The notes: a model not told the origin generated them from the letters alone. DNA of 64,000 bases from Aquimarina sp. TRL1 (GCF_013365535.1 NZ_CP053590.1:5074501-5138500), one strand, 5' to 3'. Numbered from the stretch's first letter, positions 17,593 through 26,395 are shown. Translations and numbers: made by a program.

Positions 17593-19326
17593 TTAACTTA
17601 GTCTTACATCTGATACTGAGGCTCCTGTTGGAATCATCGGGAATACATTATTTTCTTTTTCTACACATACTTCTAAGAAATAAGCACCTTCTGTGGTCAT
17701 CATTTCTTTGATTGCCTCTTTTAGTTCTTCTCGCTTGGTTACCCTTTTTGCTGGGATATGATATCCTCTAGCAATCGTAATAAAATCCGGATTGGTCATT
17801 TCTGTAGAGGCATATCTCTTCTCAAAAAATAATTGTTGCCACTGTCTAACCATTCCTAAAAACTCATTGTTCAGTACAACGATCTTAACGGCTGTATTGT
17901 TCTGAAAAATCGTTCCTAATTCCTGAATTGTCATTTGGTACCCTCCATCTCCTATAATAGCGATTACATCTCGTTCGGGGGCTCCCATTTTTGCTCCAAT
18001 AGCTGCCGGCAAAGCAAATCCCATAGTTCCTAAACCACCTGAGGTAACATTGCTTTTTGATTTGGAAAATGCTGCATAACGACATGCGATCATTTGATGT
18101 TGACCTACATCAGATACAATAACCGCATCTCCTTTGGTCTCTTCATTGATTCCTCTGAGAACTTCTCCCATAGACAGGCCTTCTTTCTCAGGATACAATT
18201 CATTTTTAATGACTTTATCGTACTCTATCTCCATCAGATCATTAAACTGCTGTAACCAAGCCTGGTGATCATTTTTGTTTATCAGAGGTAATATTTTTGC
18301 CAATGTATGCTTCACATTTCCCATAACTGCCACATCACTCATCACATTCTTATCTACTTCTGCAGGATCTATTTCAAAATGTATTACTTTGGCTTGTTTC
18401 GCATAAGTATCCAGATTTCCTGTTACCCGGTCATCGAATCGCATTCCTACAGCAATCAAAAGATCACATTCATTGGTTAATTTATTAGGTGCGTAGTTTC
18501 CGTGCATTCCTACCATTCCTACATTAAGTGGATGAGAAGTTGGCAGGGCTGATAATCCTAATATAGTCCATGCCGCCGGAATTCCCGCTTTTTCTATCAG
18601 AGCTGTAAACTCTTCTTCTGCTTCTCCCAAAATCACTCCTTGACCAAAAACAATTAATGGTTTTTTCGCGGCATTGATTAAGTCTGCAGCATCTTCCAGG
18701 CTTTTCGGCTCCGTTGGAGGAGTTGCTTTATAGCTACGAATACCTTTACAGGGCTCGTATGAAAAATCAAACTCTTCAAACTGTGCATCTTTTGTGATAT
18801 CGATAAGTACCGGTCCGGGTCTCCCTGATCTGGCAATATAAAATGCTTTAGCAAATACTTCGGGAATATCGGCAGCTTTTGTTACCTGATGGTTCCACTT
18901 TGTCACCGGTGTAGAAATCCCCACAATATCGGTCTCCTGAAAGGCATCGGATCCCAGTAAGTGAGAAGCGACCTGTCCTGTAATACACACCATCGGAGTT
19001 GAATCAATCTGTGCATCTGCTATTCCCGTGACCAGATTTGTAGCTCCTGGTCCAGAAGTAGCCATTGCGACGCCAACTTTTCCACTGGTTCTGGCATATC
19101 CTTGTGCAGCATGTGTTGCGCCCTGTTCATGTCTTGTCAGAATATGTGTTAGTTGATCTTCATATTTAAACAATTCATCGTATACAGGCATAATTGCTCC
19201 TCCGGGATACCCATAAATTAAATCTACTCCTTCGGCTAACAGGCATCTAATGACTGCTTCTGCCCCTGTCATTCGTTCCGTCTTCATTGTAGTTTCTTTC
19301 GTTACTGTTTGCGTTGCTGTTTCCAT
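17593..19326 (-). CDS. ilvB: Acetolactate synthase catalytic (large) subunit
   Basis: 577 residues from the ATG at 19326. An in-frame TTG 39 nt upstream and an ATG 39 nt downstream are alternatives; the conserved part starts at RMTGAEAVIRCLLAEGVD. It is a thiamine-diphosphate enzyme making acetolactate and acetohydroxybutyrate. Visible motifs are the activating Glu in YPGGAIMPVYDEL, GPGATNLVTGIADA, the FAD-binding middle domain and the ThDP motif GDGGYQMTIQELGTI...NN. It is second in the operon after ilvD, with ilvN directly downstream. Confidence 0.95.
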   Translation of the reverse strand: METATQTVTKETTMKTERMTGAEAVIRCLLAEGVDLIYGYPGGAIMPVYDELFKYEDQLTHILTRHEQGATHAAQGYARTSGKVGVAMATSGPGATNLVTGIADAQIDSTPMVCITGQVASHLLGSDAFQETDIVGISTPVTKWNHQVTKAADIPEVFAKAFYIARSGRPGPVLIDITKDAQFEEFDFSYEPCKGIRSYKATPPTEPKSLEDAADLINAAKKPLIVFGQGVILGEAEEEFTALIEKAGIPAAWTILGLSALPTSHPLNVGMVGMHGNYAPNKLTNECDLLIAVGMRFDDRVTGNLDTYAKQAKVIHFEIDPAEVDKNVMSDVAVMGNVKHTLAKILPLINKNDHQAWLQQFNDLMEIEYDKVIKNELYPEKEGLSMGEVLRGINEETKGDAVIVSDVGQHQMIACRYAAFSKSKSNVTSGGLGTMGFALPAAIGAKMGAPERDVIAIIGDGGYQMTIQELGTIFQNNTAVKIVVLNNEFLGMVRQWQQLFFEKRYASTEMTNPDFITIARGYHIPAKRVTKREELKEAIKEMMTTEGAYFLEVCVEKENNVFPMIPTGASVSDVRLS

Positions 19327-19401
19327 ACGCTCTGTCCTTTTTGAGTCGTTAGTATTCGATTTCAAAATTTGTCAATTGTAATAATTTGATTTGTGTATTT
19401 T

Positions 19402-21078
19402 TTAGAATTCATCTGTTACACATCCTTGGGATGCTGATGATACCGTATGCGCATATTTATACAGTACTCCTCTTTTAAATTTTAAAGGAGGTTGTACCCA
19501 TGCTGCTTTTCTTTTTGCAAGTTCTTCACTGTCTATATCAACTGTTATCGAGTTTTTTTCTGCATCAATTGTGATCACATCACCATCTTCAACCAAACCT
19601 ATTAATCCTCCTTCTTGTGCTTCCGGGGTAATATGCCCTACGACAAAACCATGCGTTCCTCCTGAGAATCGTCCATCTGTAATCAGAGCGACATCTTTTC
19701 CTAAGCCTGCTCCCATAATCGCTGCTGTAGGTTTTAGCATTTCTGGCATTCCAGGTCCTCCTTTAGGGCCTTCATATCGTATAACAACTACATCTCCTTT
19801 TTGCACTTTTCCATCTCGTATTCCATCATTAGCATCGTATTCGCTATCAAAAACTTTGGCGTTTCCTTTAAAAAGGAGCCCTTCTTTTCCTGTTATCTTT
19901 GCCACACATCCGTCTTCTGCCAGATTTCCATACATAATTCTCAGATGCCCAGTTTCCTTTATAGGGGACTCCAATGGTTTTATAACATGTTGCCCTTCTA
20001 ATAAATCGGGAACATCCAATAGGTTTTCTGCCAATGTTTTTCCTGTTACAGTCAGACAATCTCCGTGTAGTAATCCCTTCTTTAATAAATATTTCAACAC
20101 TGCAGGAATTCCTCCTACCCTATGCACATCTTCCATCAAATACTTCCCGCTAGGTTTCAGGTCTGCCAAAAATGGAGTTTCGTCACTTATACGCTGAAAA
20201 TCTTCTAAAGTAAAAGACACATCTGCTGCTCTTGCTATAGCTAGAAAATGCAATACTGCATTTGTAGATCCTCCCATTATCGTTACCAATCGAATTGCAT
20301 TTTCCAATGATTTTTTGGTAACAATATCTTTGGGTTTAATATCTTTTTCTAATAAAACTCGCATTGCTTGCCCAGCCATGACGCTTTCATTCTCTTTATT
20401 TTCACTTATTGCCGGATTCGAGGAGTTATAAGGAAGTGACATCCCTAATGCTTCAATAGCCGATGCCATGGTATTTGCTGTATACATTCCTCCACAAGCT
20501 CCTGCCCCCGGGCATGCTTTTTCGATAACACTCTCATATGTCTGTTGCGTCATAGTACCAGCTACTTTTTCTCCCCAGGCTTCAAAAGCAGACACAACAT
20601 CCAGCTTTTTTCCTTCATGACATCCAGAGGCAATAGTCCCTCCATATACCAAAATAGCCGGACGGTTTAATCGCAGCATCGCCATAAGTGCTCCAGGCAT
20701 ATTCTTATCACACCCAACAACTGTCACCATTCCGTCATAGGACATCGCCTGTACTACTGTCTCCATAGAATCAGCAATTACATCTCTCGATGGTAATGAG
20801 AAACGCATTCCTGGTGTCCCCATAGAAATACCATCACTAACGCCAATAGTATTAAAGATCAAACCGACTAAATCTTCATTTTCGGTTCCCTTTTTTACAA
20901 GTTTTGCCAAATCATTGAGATGCATATTACATGGGTTTCCTTCATACCCTGTACTAGCAATCCCTACAAATGGTTTTTTTAAATCTTCTCTTGTTAACCC
21001 AATTGCATGCAGCATCGCCTGTGCTGCCGGTTGAGTGTCATCCTGAGTAACTTGCCTACTAAATTTGTTGATATCCAT
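19402..21078 (-). CDS. ilvD: Dihydroxy-acid dehydratase
   Basis: 558 residues. It dehydrates dihydroxyisovalerate and dihydroxymethylvalerate to the 2-oxoacids. The iron-sulfur cysteines lie in [21 protein letters not shown] and [16 protein letters not shown]. The catalytic-region signature [19 protein letters not shown] is near the C-terminus. It is the first enzyme gene after the double attenuator region, with a 240-nt leader between the second terminator and its ATG. Confidence 0.96.
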   Translation of the reverse strand: MDINKFSRQVTQDDTQPAAQAMLHAIGLTREDLKKPFVGIASTGYEGNPCNMHLNDLAKLVKKGTENEDLVGLIFNTIGVSDGISMGTPGMRFSLPSRDVIADSMETVVQAMSYDGMVTVVGCDKNMPGALMAMLRLNRPAILVYGGTIASGCHEGKKLDVVSAFEAWGEKVAGTMTQQTYESVIEKACPGAGACGGMYTANTMASAIEALGMSLPYNSSNPAISENKENESVMAGQAMRVLLEKDIKPKDIVTKKSLENAIRLVTIMGGSTNAVLHFLAIARAADVSFTLEDFQRISDETPFLADLKPSGKYLMEDVHRVGGIPAVLKYLLKKGLLHGDCLTVTGKTLAENLLDVPDLLEGQHVIKPLESPIKETGHLRIMYGNLAEDGCVAKITGKEGLLFKGNAKVFDSEYDANDGIRDGKVQKGDVVVIRYEGPKGGPGMPEMLKPTAAIMGAGLGKDVALITDGRFSGGTHGFVVGHITPEAQEGGLIGLVEDGDVITIDAEKNSITVDIDSEELAKRKAAWVQPPLKFKRGVLYKYAHTVSSASQGCVTDEF

Positions 21079-21322
21079 TTTTTTGAATATTATTTATATT
21101 ATCTTTATTTTTTTAACAGTTTTTTTGATAATAACAAAAAGCATCTTTTATAACGCAGTATAAAATTATTTTGTTACTGCTAAACAATTATCATTTCCTC
21201 AATTTCCTTACAACATCCAACCTAAGCCTATTTATTCACAAACTCCTAAAAAACAACTAATTACACTTGTTTTTTTTACAATCACTACACAGATAATTAT
21301 TATTTTTTGTTCCTTATACACC
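21079..21322 (-). promoter_or_regulatory. ilvD 5' leader between attenuator 2 and the start codon
   Basis: About 244 nt of AT-rich sequence without a credible gene. It would be transcribed as the distal part of the ilv leader RNA when both attenuators are read through. I see no third leader peptide, no further terminator hairpin and no recognised riboswitch here; only tiny ORFs of 4-18 codons occur. Confidence 0.4.
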
Positions 21323-21360
21323 AAAAAAAATCCCTTCAACATAATTGAAGGGATTTTTTT
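21323..21360 (-). terminator. ilv attenuator 2: terminator hairpin
   Basis: Perfect stem ATCCCTTCAA / TTGAAGGGAT with a 5-nt loop; on the minus strand it is followed by T8. The strand arm first transcribed (RNA CCCUUCA, 21346-21352) can instead pair with RNA UGAAGGG (21378-21384), which lies directly after the stop codon of leader peptide 2. That alternative pairing would be the antiterminator. Confidence 0.9.
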
Positions 21361-21384
21361 GTTCGCTACACAATATGCCCTTCA

Positions 21385-21447
21385 TCACGGTGAAATAATC
21401 ACCACGACGATAATGACAATACGAATGATAGCTTTTACAGTTTGCAT
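21385..21447 (-). CDS. ilv leader peptide 2 (Ile/Val-rich, 20 aa)
   Basis: A 20-codon ORF, MQTVKAIIRIVIIVVVIISP, with 7 Ile and 5 Val and no Leu. It stands between attenuator terminator 1 and terminator 2. Its stop codon touches a 7-nt segment able to pair with the 5' arm of terminator 2. A ribosome stalled at the Ile/Val run for lack of charged tRNA would leave that segment free and prevent termination; a ribosome at the stop would cover it and allow termination. The absence of Leu fits an operon that holds ilv but no leu genes. It resembles leader peptide 1 (shared MxTVxxII...VIISP), indicating duplication. Confidence 0.85.
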   Translation of the reverse strand: MQTVKAIIRIVIIVVVIISP

Positions 21448-21470
21448 TTCTATTTTATTTTTTATGCTCA

Positions 21471-21505
21471 AAAAAAAATCCCTTTACAAATTGTAAAGGG
21501 ATTTT
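21471..21505 (-). terminator. ilv attenuator 1: terminator hairpin
   Basis: Perfect stem ATCCCTTTACA / TGTAAAGGGAT with a 3-nt loop; on the minus strand it is followed by at least eight T. The first-transcribed arm (RNA UCCCUUUAC, 21493-21501) can alternatively pair with RNA GUAAAGGGA (21529-21537), which includes the stop codon of leader peptide 1, giving a mutually exclusive antiterminator. Confidence 0.9.
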
Positions 21506-21533
21506 AAGTTTATATTGTTTATACAACGTCCCT

Positions 21534-21596
21534 TTACTGGGGTGAAATAATCACCTCAATAATAATGACGTTAATAATTGTATTTACTGTTTTCAT
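21534..21596 (-). CDS. ilv leader peptide 1 (Ile/Val-rich, 20 aa)
   Basis: A 20-codon ORF, MKTVNTIINVIIIEVIISPQ, with 7 Ile and 3 Val and no Leu. It is the first gene of the ilv transcript, ending inside a segment (GTAAAGGGA) complementary to the 5' arm of terminator 1. The predicted start of transcription is only about 5 nt upstream of its ATG, so it may be translated as a near-leaderless message. Together with leader peptide 2 it forms two serial copies of the same attenuator design. Confidence 0.87.
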   Translation of the reverse strand: MKTVNTIINVIIIEVIISPQ

Positions 21597-21606
21597 AATC
21601 TGTTGC

Positions 21607-21636
21607 CAAATATACTAATTCTTTATTAAATTCAAA
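21607..21636 (-). promoter_or_regulatory. Promoter of the ilv operon (Bacteroidota type)
   Basis: On the minus strand TTTG (21636-21633), an 18-nt spacer and TATATTTG (21614-21607) match the Bacteroidota -33 TTTG and -7 TAnnTTTG elements exactly. Transcription should begin close to 21601, just before leader peptide 1. The region also separates the ilv operon from the response regulator gene at 21725. Confidence 0.8.
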
Positions 21637-21724
21637 GTATAAATAAAAAAAGGCATTATTTTTTTCATTTCCATCTCCTTTCTATGAGGTTTTATAAAAA
21701 ACAACTATGGTTCAGTGAGTCGGA

Positions 21725-22381
21725 TTAAAATTTAAACAAATTGTTTTTCATACAATAGATGACCAGCCCAACTCTGGTTTTAACTTCCAGCTTTTTAAAA
21801 ACCATCTCTCTGTAGTTTTCTACTGTTTTAGGACTAAGACTCATCTCATCAGCAATCTGTTTATAGGTCAATTCTGAACAAGCATGCTTGAGAAAAGTCC
21901 ATTCTCTCTTAGTCAGATGGTCTTCTAAGTTTGTATGCTGATCTAGTTGATCTGAGTGCTTCAGAGCTTTTTCTATTTTGGAAGAATAATAAAATCCTTG
22001 CTCAATAACCATCTTCATCGCAAATTCAAAGTTTTCGGGATGAATATCTTTTAGGAGATATCCTCTGGCTCCTGATCTCAGCATTTTTATAATGGTTTCT
22101 TCATCATCCTCCATAGTAAGTGCCAATACTTTTTGCTGTGGTTGATTCTCTTTTAACCATTCCATGGTCTGCACCCCGTCCATCACTGGCATTTTTACAT
22201 CCAATAGTACCAAATCAGGTTTTCTTCGCTTGTGTAAATAATACTGCGTTAATTCTTTTCCGTTCTTTAGAATTGCTAACACCTGGTACTCTTCCAATTT
22301 AGAGATCAAGCTCTCTAATGATTGTGCAAAGAGCAGATGGTCGTCAACTATTACAATTGTTTTTTTCTTTTTAGTAATCAT
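21725..22381 (-). CDS. Response regulator, NarL/LuxR family
   Basis: 218 residues. The N-terminal receiver domain (about 8-125) has the acidic pair Asp13-Asp14, phosphoacceptor Asp61 in LVLLDVKMPVMDG, and the conserved Lys in YLLKDIHPE. The C-terminal LuxR-type helix-turn-helix (about 150-215) reads LTYKQIADEMSLSPKTVENY. It is a DNA-binding regulator partnered with the histidine kinase whose gene overlaps its start by 11 nt. Operator-like palindromes occur upstream of this operon and elsewhere in the window. Confidence 0.92.
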   Translation of the reverse strand: MITKKKKTIVIVDDHLLFAQSLESLISKLEEYQVLAILKNGKELTQYYLHKRRKPDLVLLDVKMPVMDGVQTMEWLKENQPQQKVLALTMEDDEETIIKMLRSGARGYLLKDIHPENFEFAMKMVIEQGFYYSSKIEKALKHSDQLDQHTNLEDHLTKREWTFLKHACSELTYKQIADEMSLSPKTVENYREMVFKKLEVKTRVGLVIYCMKNNLFKF

Positions 22382-23168
22382 TTTGTATTTTCTTTTTCTT
22401 AAACGGATATTGTAGTACCAATGTCACTCCATTACCTGGAGAGGAAGTATATTTTATTTTTGCATCAACTACTTCTGCTCTGCTTTTCATATTTAGCAAA
22501 CCTGAATTAGCCTGTACCGAAGTCTGATCAAAGCCAACCCCATCATCTTTTACCGTAATCTCAACGCCCTCCTGCTGATAATCCAAATGTACAAAAAGGT
22601 GCGCTGCTTCTGCATGTTTTATCGTATTGGAAAAAAATTCCTGAACAATCCTGTATAAGATAATCTCGTCATTAGGCTCAATCGTCACAGGAGTACCACT
22701 CACTTTTAGTTCTGTTTCTAAAAAGTTTAGTTTATTAAATCGGGTGAGTTCTACCTGTATAGACTTCTCTATCCCCACATGCTGAATTACCTCTTTGTTT
22801 AGTGTTCTGGATAATAGTCGTATTTCTTGCAGACTATCACCTACTAACCCTCTTACATCCCGTAAGGAATCTGCATTTTCTTCTGAGATAGCTGTGCCTA
22901 ATATATTAATCTGCATAACAGCTGTAGATAACAACTGTCCTATATTATCATGTAATTCCCAACTAACATTTTTTAATGTCTGTTCTTGTATTTCTATTTT
23001 AGAGCGAGACAGCTCTTCTTTAAAACGTTGTGTCGCTTTAAAATTTTCCAGCAATAGTTTATTTTTCCTTTTAAGAAATGTCACAATAAACACCACTCCA
23101 AAAACTACAAAAAATAGAATTACTGCAGTAAAGTAAATAATTAATAAGATTTGTTCTTTCGGAAGCAT
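22371..23168 (-). CDS. Sensor histidine kinase, HisKA_3 type
   Basis: 265 residues from the ATG at 23168; an in-frame TTG start 48 nt upstream is less likely. One transmembrane segment (about residues 8-32) is followed by a coiled stretch and the dimerisation domain with phosphoacceptor His73 in WELHDNIGQLL. The HATPase domain shows the N box EFFSNTIKHAEA and G box VKDDGVGFD plus GLLNMKSRAEVV. There is almost no extracytoplasmic domain, so it probably receives its signal through the membrane or from the adjacent membrane protein, whose 3' end it overlaps by 28 nt. Confidence 0.9.
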   Translation of the reverse strand: MLPKEQILLIIYFTAVILFFVVFGVVFIVTFLKRKNKLLLENFKATQRFKEELSRSKIEIQEQTLKNVSWELHDNIGQLLSTAVMQINILGTAISEENADSLRDVRGLVGDSLQEIRLLSRTLNKEVIQHVGIEKSIQVELTRFNKLNFLETELKVSGTPVTIEPNDEIILYRIVQEFFSNTIKHAEAAHLFVHLDYQQEGVEITVKDDGVGFDQTSVQANSGLLNMKSRAEVVDAKIKYTSSPGNGVTLVLQYPFKKKKIQNDY

Positions 23169-23869
23169 ATATAAAAACCTAATATATATATTGAATTTAA
23201 AAAAATGATCGAACAATAAAGTAAAAACATCCTTAAGGTATTGAAATCAGGGTTCTCACTAGAATAATACTCTTTATATATAAACAAAGGAGTAACCACT
23301 AAGTTAAAAATCATACTTCCTATAGCTATATAAAAAGGTAATTCTTTATGAAAATATAAAATTTTATTACTTTTTAAAATTTCAAAAAAGTACAACATTA
23401 CGCTTATAAAAATAAAAATAGGACCTAGAATATAAGGTACTGAATAAATATTTTCTAAAAAAGAATTTTTAAACACAATACAACAAATTGTAAATACAAA
23501 ATAAAAAAGCATCAAGCCTTTTACAATTTTACTTACCTCCTCTGATTTTATATTCTTTTTAAAATAGTACATCAAAAATAAATCAGAAAAAACCGTATAA
23601 ACCCTAAACCCCCAAAAATTTATCTTATAAGACACTTCTACATCCCAAGAAATTAAATCTTTTAAAAAAATCGATGAATTCCATTCTCTCGCACATGTTG
23701 GCATCCAGCCGAAAAACACTTCAACAAAAACAGTAAACCATAAAAACCAGACAAAAAACCGAGTTAAATTATTAACTCGGTTTTTATTCTTTATTAGAAC
23801 AACTGTACCTACTATTGCAGCTAACAATTCAAAAAGATTAACAACTGAAAAAAATACCACTGCACTCAT
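23141..23869 (-). CDS. Polytopic membrane protein linked to a two-component system
   Basis: 242 residues with about seven hydrophobic segments (for example LFELLAAIVGTVVLI, VWFLWFTVFVEVFFGW, GLMLFYFVFTICCIVF, ILGPIFIFISVMLYFF, FLLYCSIIFLNSIYILGFYI). I do not recognise a named family; the topology resembles 7TM sensor parts encoded next to flavobacterial kinases. Its gene overlaps the kinase gene, which itself has little sensory domain, so this protein may be the signal-receiving part. That role is inferred from context only. Confidence 0.75.
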   Translation of the reverse strand: MSAVVFFSVVNLFELLAAIVGTVVLIKNKNRVNNLTRFFVWFLWFTVFVEVFFGWMPTCAREWNSSIFLKDLISWDVEVSYKINFWGFRVYTVFSDLFLMYYFKKNIKSEEVSKIVKGLMLFYFVFTICCIVFKNSFLENIYSVPYILGPIFIFISVMLYFFEILKSNKILYFHKELPFYIAIGSMIFNLVVTPLFIYKEYYSSENPDFNTLRMFLLYCSIIFLNSIYILGFYICFRKNKSY

Positions 23870-23893
23870 AGGCGTATAGAGAATAACATGTAA

Positions 23894-24364
23894 TTAATAA
23901 CTATTTGGAGGAATTCCACCATCACCTCCTCTATTAAAAGGGTCTATATCGTAATTATTCTGTCTATAGTCTACAGCTCCATCTTTCCCTGCACTTCCGG
24001 CTGGCACTCCTGTCGGTGCAAAAAACAAAGTAGACCTTCCTATTCCATGGCTACACTTATTTTTAGGATATGCTCCAAAATATGCTCTAATTCCAGGATT
24101 CTCTATTCCCATTTTCTTAGATTTCCTTTTTACATATTTGATATATTGTTCTAATTCTTCCAACGGCCACCAAAACTCTCTGGCATCTTCATGCCCTAAA
24201 CACTTCTGTAAGTGCTCTGCCCGATCACAACACCAATGATGTTGTAATTCTTTAGCTTCTTCTACAGAAATACATTTCTTAGGTTTTGTTATCTTCTTTT
24301 TCTTTTTGGTTGCTTTTTTATCTTTGGGAAACTTCCCGCCGTTATTAGGTATTTCTGAATTCAT
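23894..24364 (-). CDS. Small Lys-rich soluble protein, unknown function
   Basis: 156 residues, not recognised. The N-terminus is very basic (KKATKKKKKITKPKK, residues about 16-31). Next comes a segment with several Cys, His and Trp residues (HHWCCDRAEHLQKCLGHED). The C-terminal third is Gly/Pro/Asn-rich and ends in GGDGGIPPNSY. No signal peptide or membrane segment is seen. It heads the operon leading to the membrane protein, kinase and response regulator, 24 nt before the next gene. Confidence 0.7.
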   Translation of the reverse strand: MNSEIPNNGGKFPKDKKATKKKKKITKPKKCISVEEAKELQHHWCCDRAEHLQKCLGHEDAREFWWPLEELEQYIKYVKRKSKKMGIENPGIRAYFGAYPKNKCSHGIGRSTLFFAPTGVPAGSAGKDGAVDYRQNNYDIDPFNRGGDGGIPPNSY

Positions 24365-24797
24365 AATGGTTATTTATTTTCTGATTAACACTTGCTAATG
24401 TACCGAAAATAACCACTCTTGAACAAGTAACAGCACCCTTTTTAACATAATCATTTAATTCAAAAAACAAACTAAAAAACTGATTTACAGATAATTAAAC
24501 AACACACTGTCAATAAACTTTTTTTTAGCAAAAGGGATTTACCCCATACCAAAACAGGGGATTTTCCCCCAAAAAAGAGAATTGTGTTTTTTAATATCCT
24601 ACTAACAAACTCTTTATCACCAACGCCATTCAACCATTACACTGTATCAAAGACTTTAGTATACATCAAACTCCTGACAGGAATACAGACCTACAGATAC
24701 AAGGCAATAGCGTTGTAACAAAGAAGCCTTTTGATCGAGAGCAACCTGCAAAATATATAAATTAGTAGATAGTAACTATCCACAATAAAAGACGATT
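24365..24797 (-). promoter_or_regulatory. Regulatory gap upstream of the two-component operon
   Basis: A 433-nt gap without a gene. A candidate minus-strand promoter is TTG (24426-24424), 21-nt spacer, TACATTAG (24402-24395, one mismatch to TAnnTTTG), about 30 nt before the ATG. Further upstream are two palindromic elements, GGGATTTACCCC (24534-24545) and AAAACAGGGGATTTTCCCCC (24551-24570), related to sites near the eCIS, CHAP and MORN genes. The distal part (24600-24797) shows nothing firm apart from a short GATAGT-aa-CTATC hairpin near 24769-24781 downstream of pxpC. Confidence 0.5.
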
Positions 24798-25655
24798 TTA
24801 ATAGTTTTTTAAAACAAATCTAAAAGTAGATTGCGGGTGTTTTTGTGCCAATACATCAATACTCATTTCTGTTAATTGCAAAATTCTCGGGTACCCTCCG
24901 GTAGTCTGACAATCTCTCATCAATACAATTAATTTTCCTGCCGGAGTTAATTGAATTGTTCCTGGTAAGACGGGAGATGTTAACATTGATTTTAAATTAT
25001 TATGTACTGTTTCTATTAATTGTATCGCCATCCTGTTTATAACATTCGAAATAGTAAAAGTGGTCTCCAATAAAAATTGTTTTTGTTCCTTAGTAAGTTG
25101 TTCCCACTCCGGTCCGGGGAATACTTCTATCACAGAAAAATTCCGCTTATAAAAAGGAGCACTTACCTTTGTGTTTTTAGTAGACAAACCAAGGTGTTTT
25201 TCACAACCAATTTCATCTCCTTTTTTTAGAACAGAAGTTGCTGTTATATTCATAAAAAAAGAACGACTATTTAAGATAGATTCCGTTTTAAAACCTCCTT
25301 TAATTCCTACAAAAAAATACAGTCCTTTTTTGCTATTTTTAAATGAAAGTTTACTCCCCTCAAAAACCTCAAAAGGAACATTCATCGGCATCTTTTTCGC
25401 ATCCAGTAACACCTCACATTCTCCCCCTGTAACACATATAACAGTACGTACTTCAAAAAGTAAAACCGGAGGAATTCCAACCCATTCCAACACAGCATCA
25501 TTTTCTTTATTATTCAACAGTAAATTCGCCAATAAAAAAGAAGTTTGATCCATTGCTCCGGCTTTAGGAATTCCAAACTCAGCATAACCAATTCTTCCTT
25601 TATCTTGAATTGTTGTTCGCAATCCTTCTTTTATAATTTTTACACCTACACTCAT
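24798..25655 (-). CDS. pxpC: 5-oxoprolinase subunit C
   Basis: 285 residues, biotin-dependent carboxyltransferase-like / KipA family. Together with PxpA and PxpB it performs ATP-dependent hydrolysis of 5-oxoproline (pyroglutamate) to glutamate. Family motifs seen are GRIGYAEFGIPKAGAMDQ near the N-terminus, VFPGPEWEQL, and the C-terminal MRDCQTTGGYPRI. Its start overlaps the pxpB stop by 4 nt. Length is slightly below E. coli PxpC (310). Confidence 0.92.
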   Translation of the reverse strand: MSVGVKIIKEGLRTTIQDKGRIGYAEFGIPKAGAMDQTSFLLANLLLNNKENDAVLEWVGIPPVLLFEVRTVICVTGGECEVLLDAKKMPMNVPFEVFEGSKLSFKNSKKGLYFFVGIKGGFKTESILNSRSFFMNITATSVLKKGDEIGCEKHLGLSTKNTKVSAPFYKRNFSVIEVFPGPEWEQLTKEQKQFLLETTFTISNVINRMAIQLIETVHNNLKSMLTSPVLPGTIQLTPAGKLIVLMRDCQTTGGYPRILQLTEMSIDVLAQKHPQSTFRFVLKNY

Positions 25656-26377
25656 ACAACAGAAAATTTAAGCTGGTATTCACCTTCCAAAACCAATGAA
25701 CTTATAGCGTTATATTCTAAAACATCCACTGCAACAAACTTTAACTTATCTCCAGGTGACACAAATGACAAGGTTTCATTTTTTACGTCAAAAAAGCGTA
25801 TTGGCGTTTTACCAATCACATACCAACCTCCAGGACTATTCACCGGATAAATTCCTGTCTGACTTCCTCCAATTGCAACTGAACCACTTTGAACTTCTCT
25901 GCTGGGAATTGCTTTTCTCGGGAGTACTAATTTTTCATCCAATCCTCCGAGATATAAAAATCCCGGCAAAAAACCTCTGAAGAAAACAGTATATAAAGAG
26001 GAGGAGTGTAAACGAATTAATTCTTCTTTTTTTATCTTTTTCAACTCCAAAAACTGTAGTAGATCTTCTGCCATTTGCGCTTCATAGCAAACTGGGATCT
26101 CCCACAACTTCTTTTTTCTTCCTTCAATAGTTTTTACTGTTTTAAAAAGCTTTTTCAGCTCAAAAACAGCGCTATAGAAATCCTCTATACCAGACTTATA
26201 AGAAATTAATAACGAGTTATATGATATAATTACCTCAATAATTACTTTAAAATAATTTTCCTGAATCAATTTTTGACAAAAAATCAGCTCTTCGAGTATA
26301 TTTTCATCTATTTTTTCTGGCCATTCGATTAAAATAGCACATTCTCCATATTGTTTGAATTGTAATTCCGTTGTCAT
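25652..26377 (-). CDS. pxpB: 5-oxoprolinase subunit B
   Basis: 241 residues, KipI / allophanate hydrolase subunit 1 family. Signatures are FRGFLPGFLYLGGLDEKL (compare the family GFxPGFxYLxGL), VQSGSVAIGGSQTGIYP and SPGGWYVIGKTP. It works with PxpA and PxpC. It lies 18 nt after pxpA and overlaps pxpC by 4 nt. Bacillus KipI is a kinase inhibitor, but the complete pxpABC set here favours the oxoprolinase role. Confidence 0.92.
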   Translation of the reverse strand: MTTELQFKQYGECAILIEWPEKIDENILEELIFCQKLIQENYFKVIIEVIISYNSLLISYKSGIEDFYSAVFELKKLFKTVKTIEGRKKKLWEIPVCYEAQMAEDLLQFLELKKIKKEELIRLHSSSLYTVFFRGFLPGFLYLGGLDEKLVLPRKAIPSREVQSGSVAIGGSQTGIYPVNSPGGWYVIGKTPIRFFDVKNETLSFVSPGDKLKFVAVDVLEYNAISSLVLEGEYQLKFSVV

Positions 26378-26395
26378 ATTCTCATTTCTCTCTTC

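Noticed and set aside
19571..20197. 208-codon plus-strand ORF inside ilvD
   Set aside because: It is the antisense of a fully conserved ilvD, Pro/Ser-rich as expected of a shadow frame.
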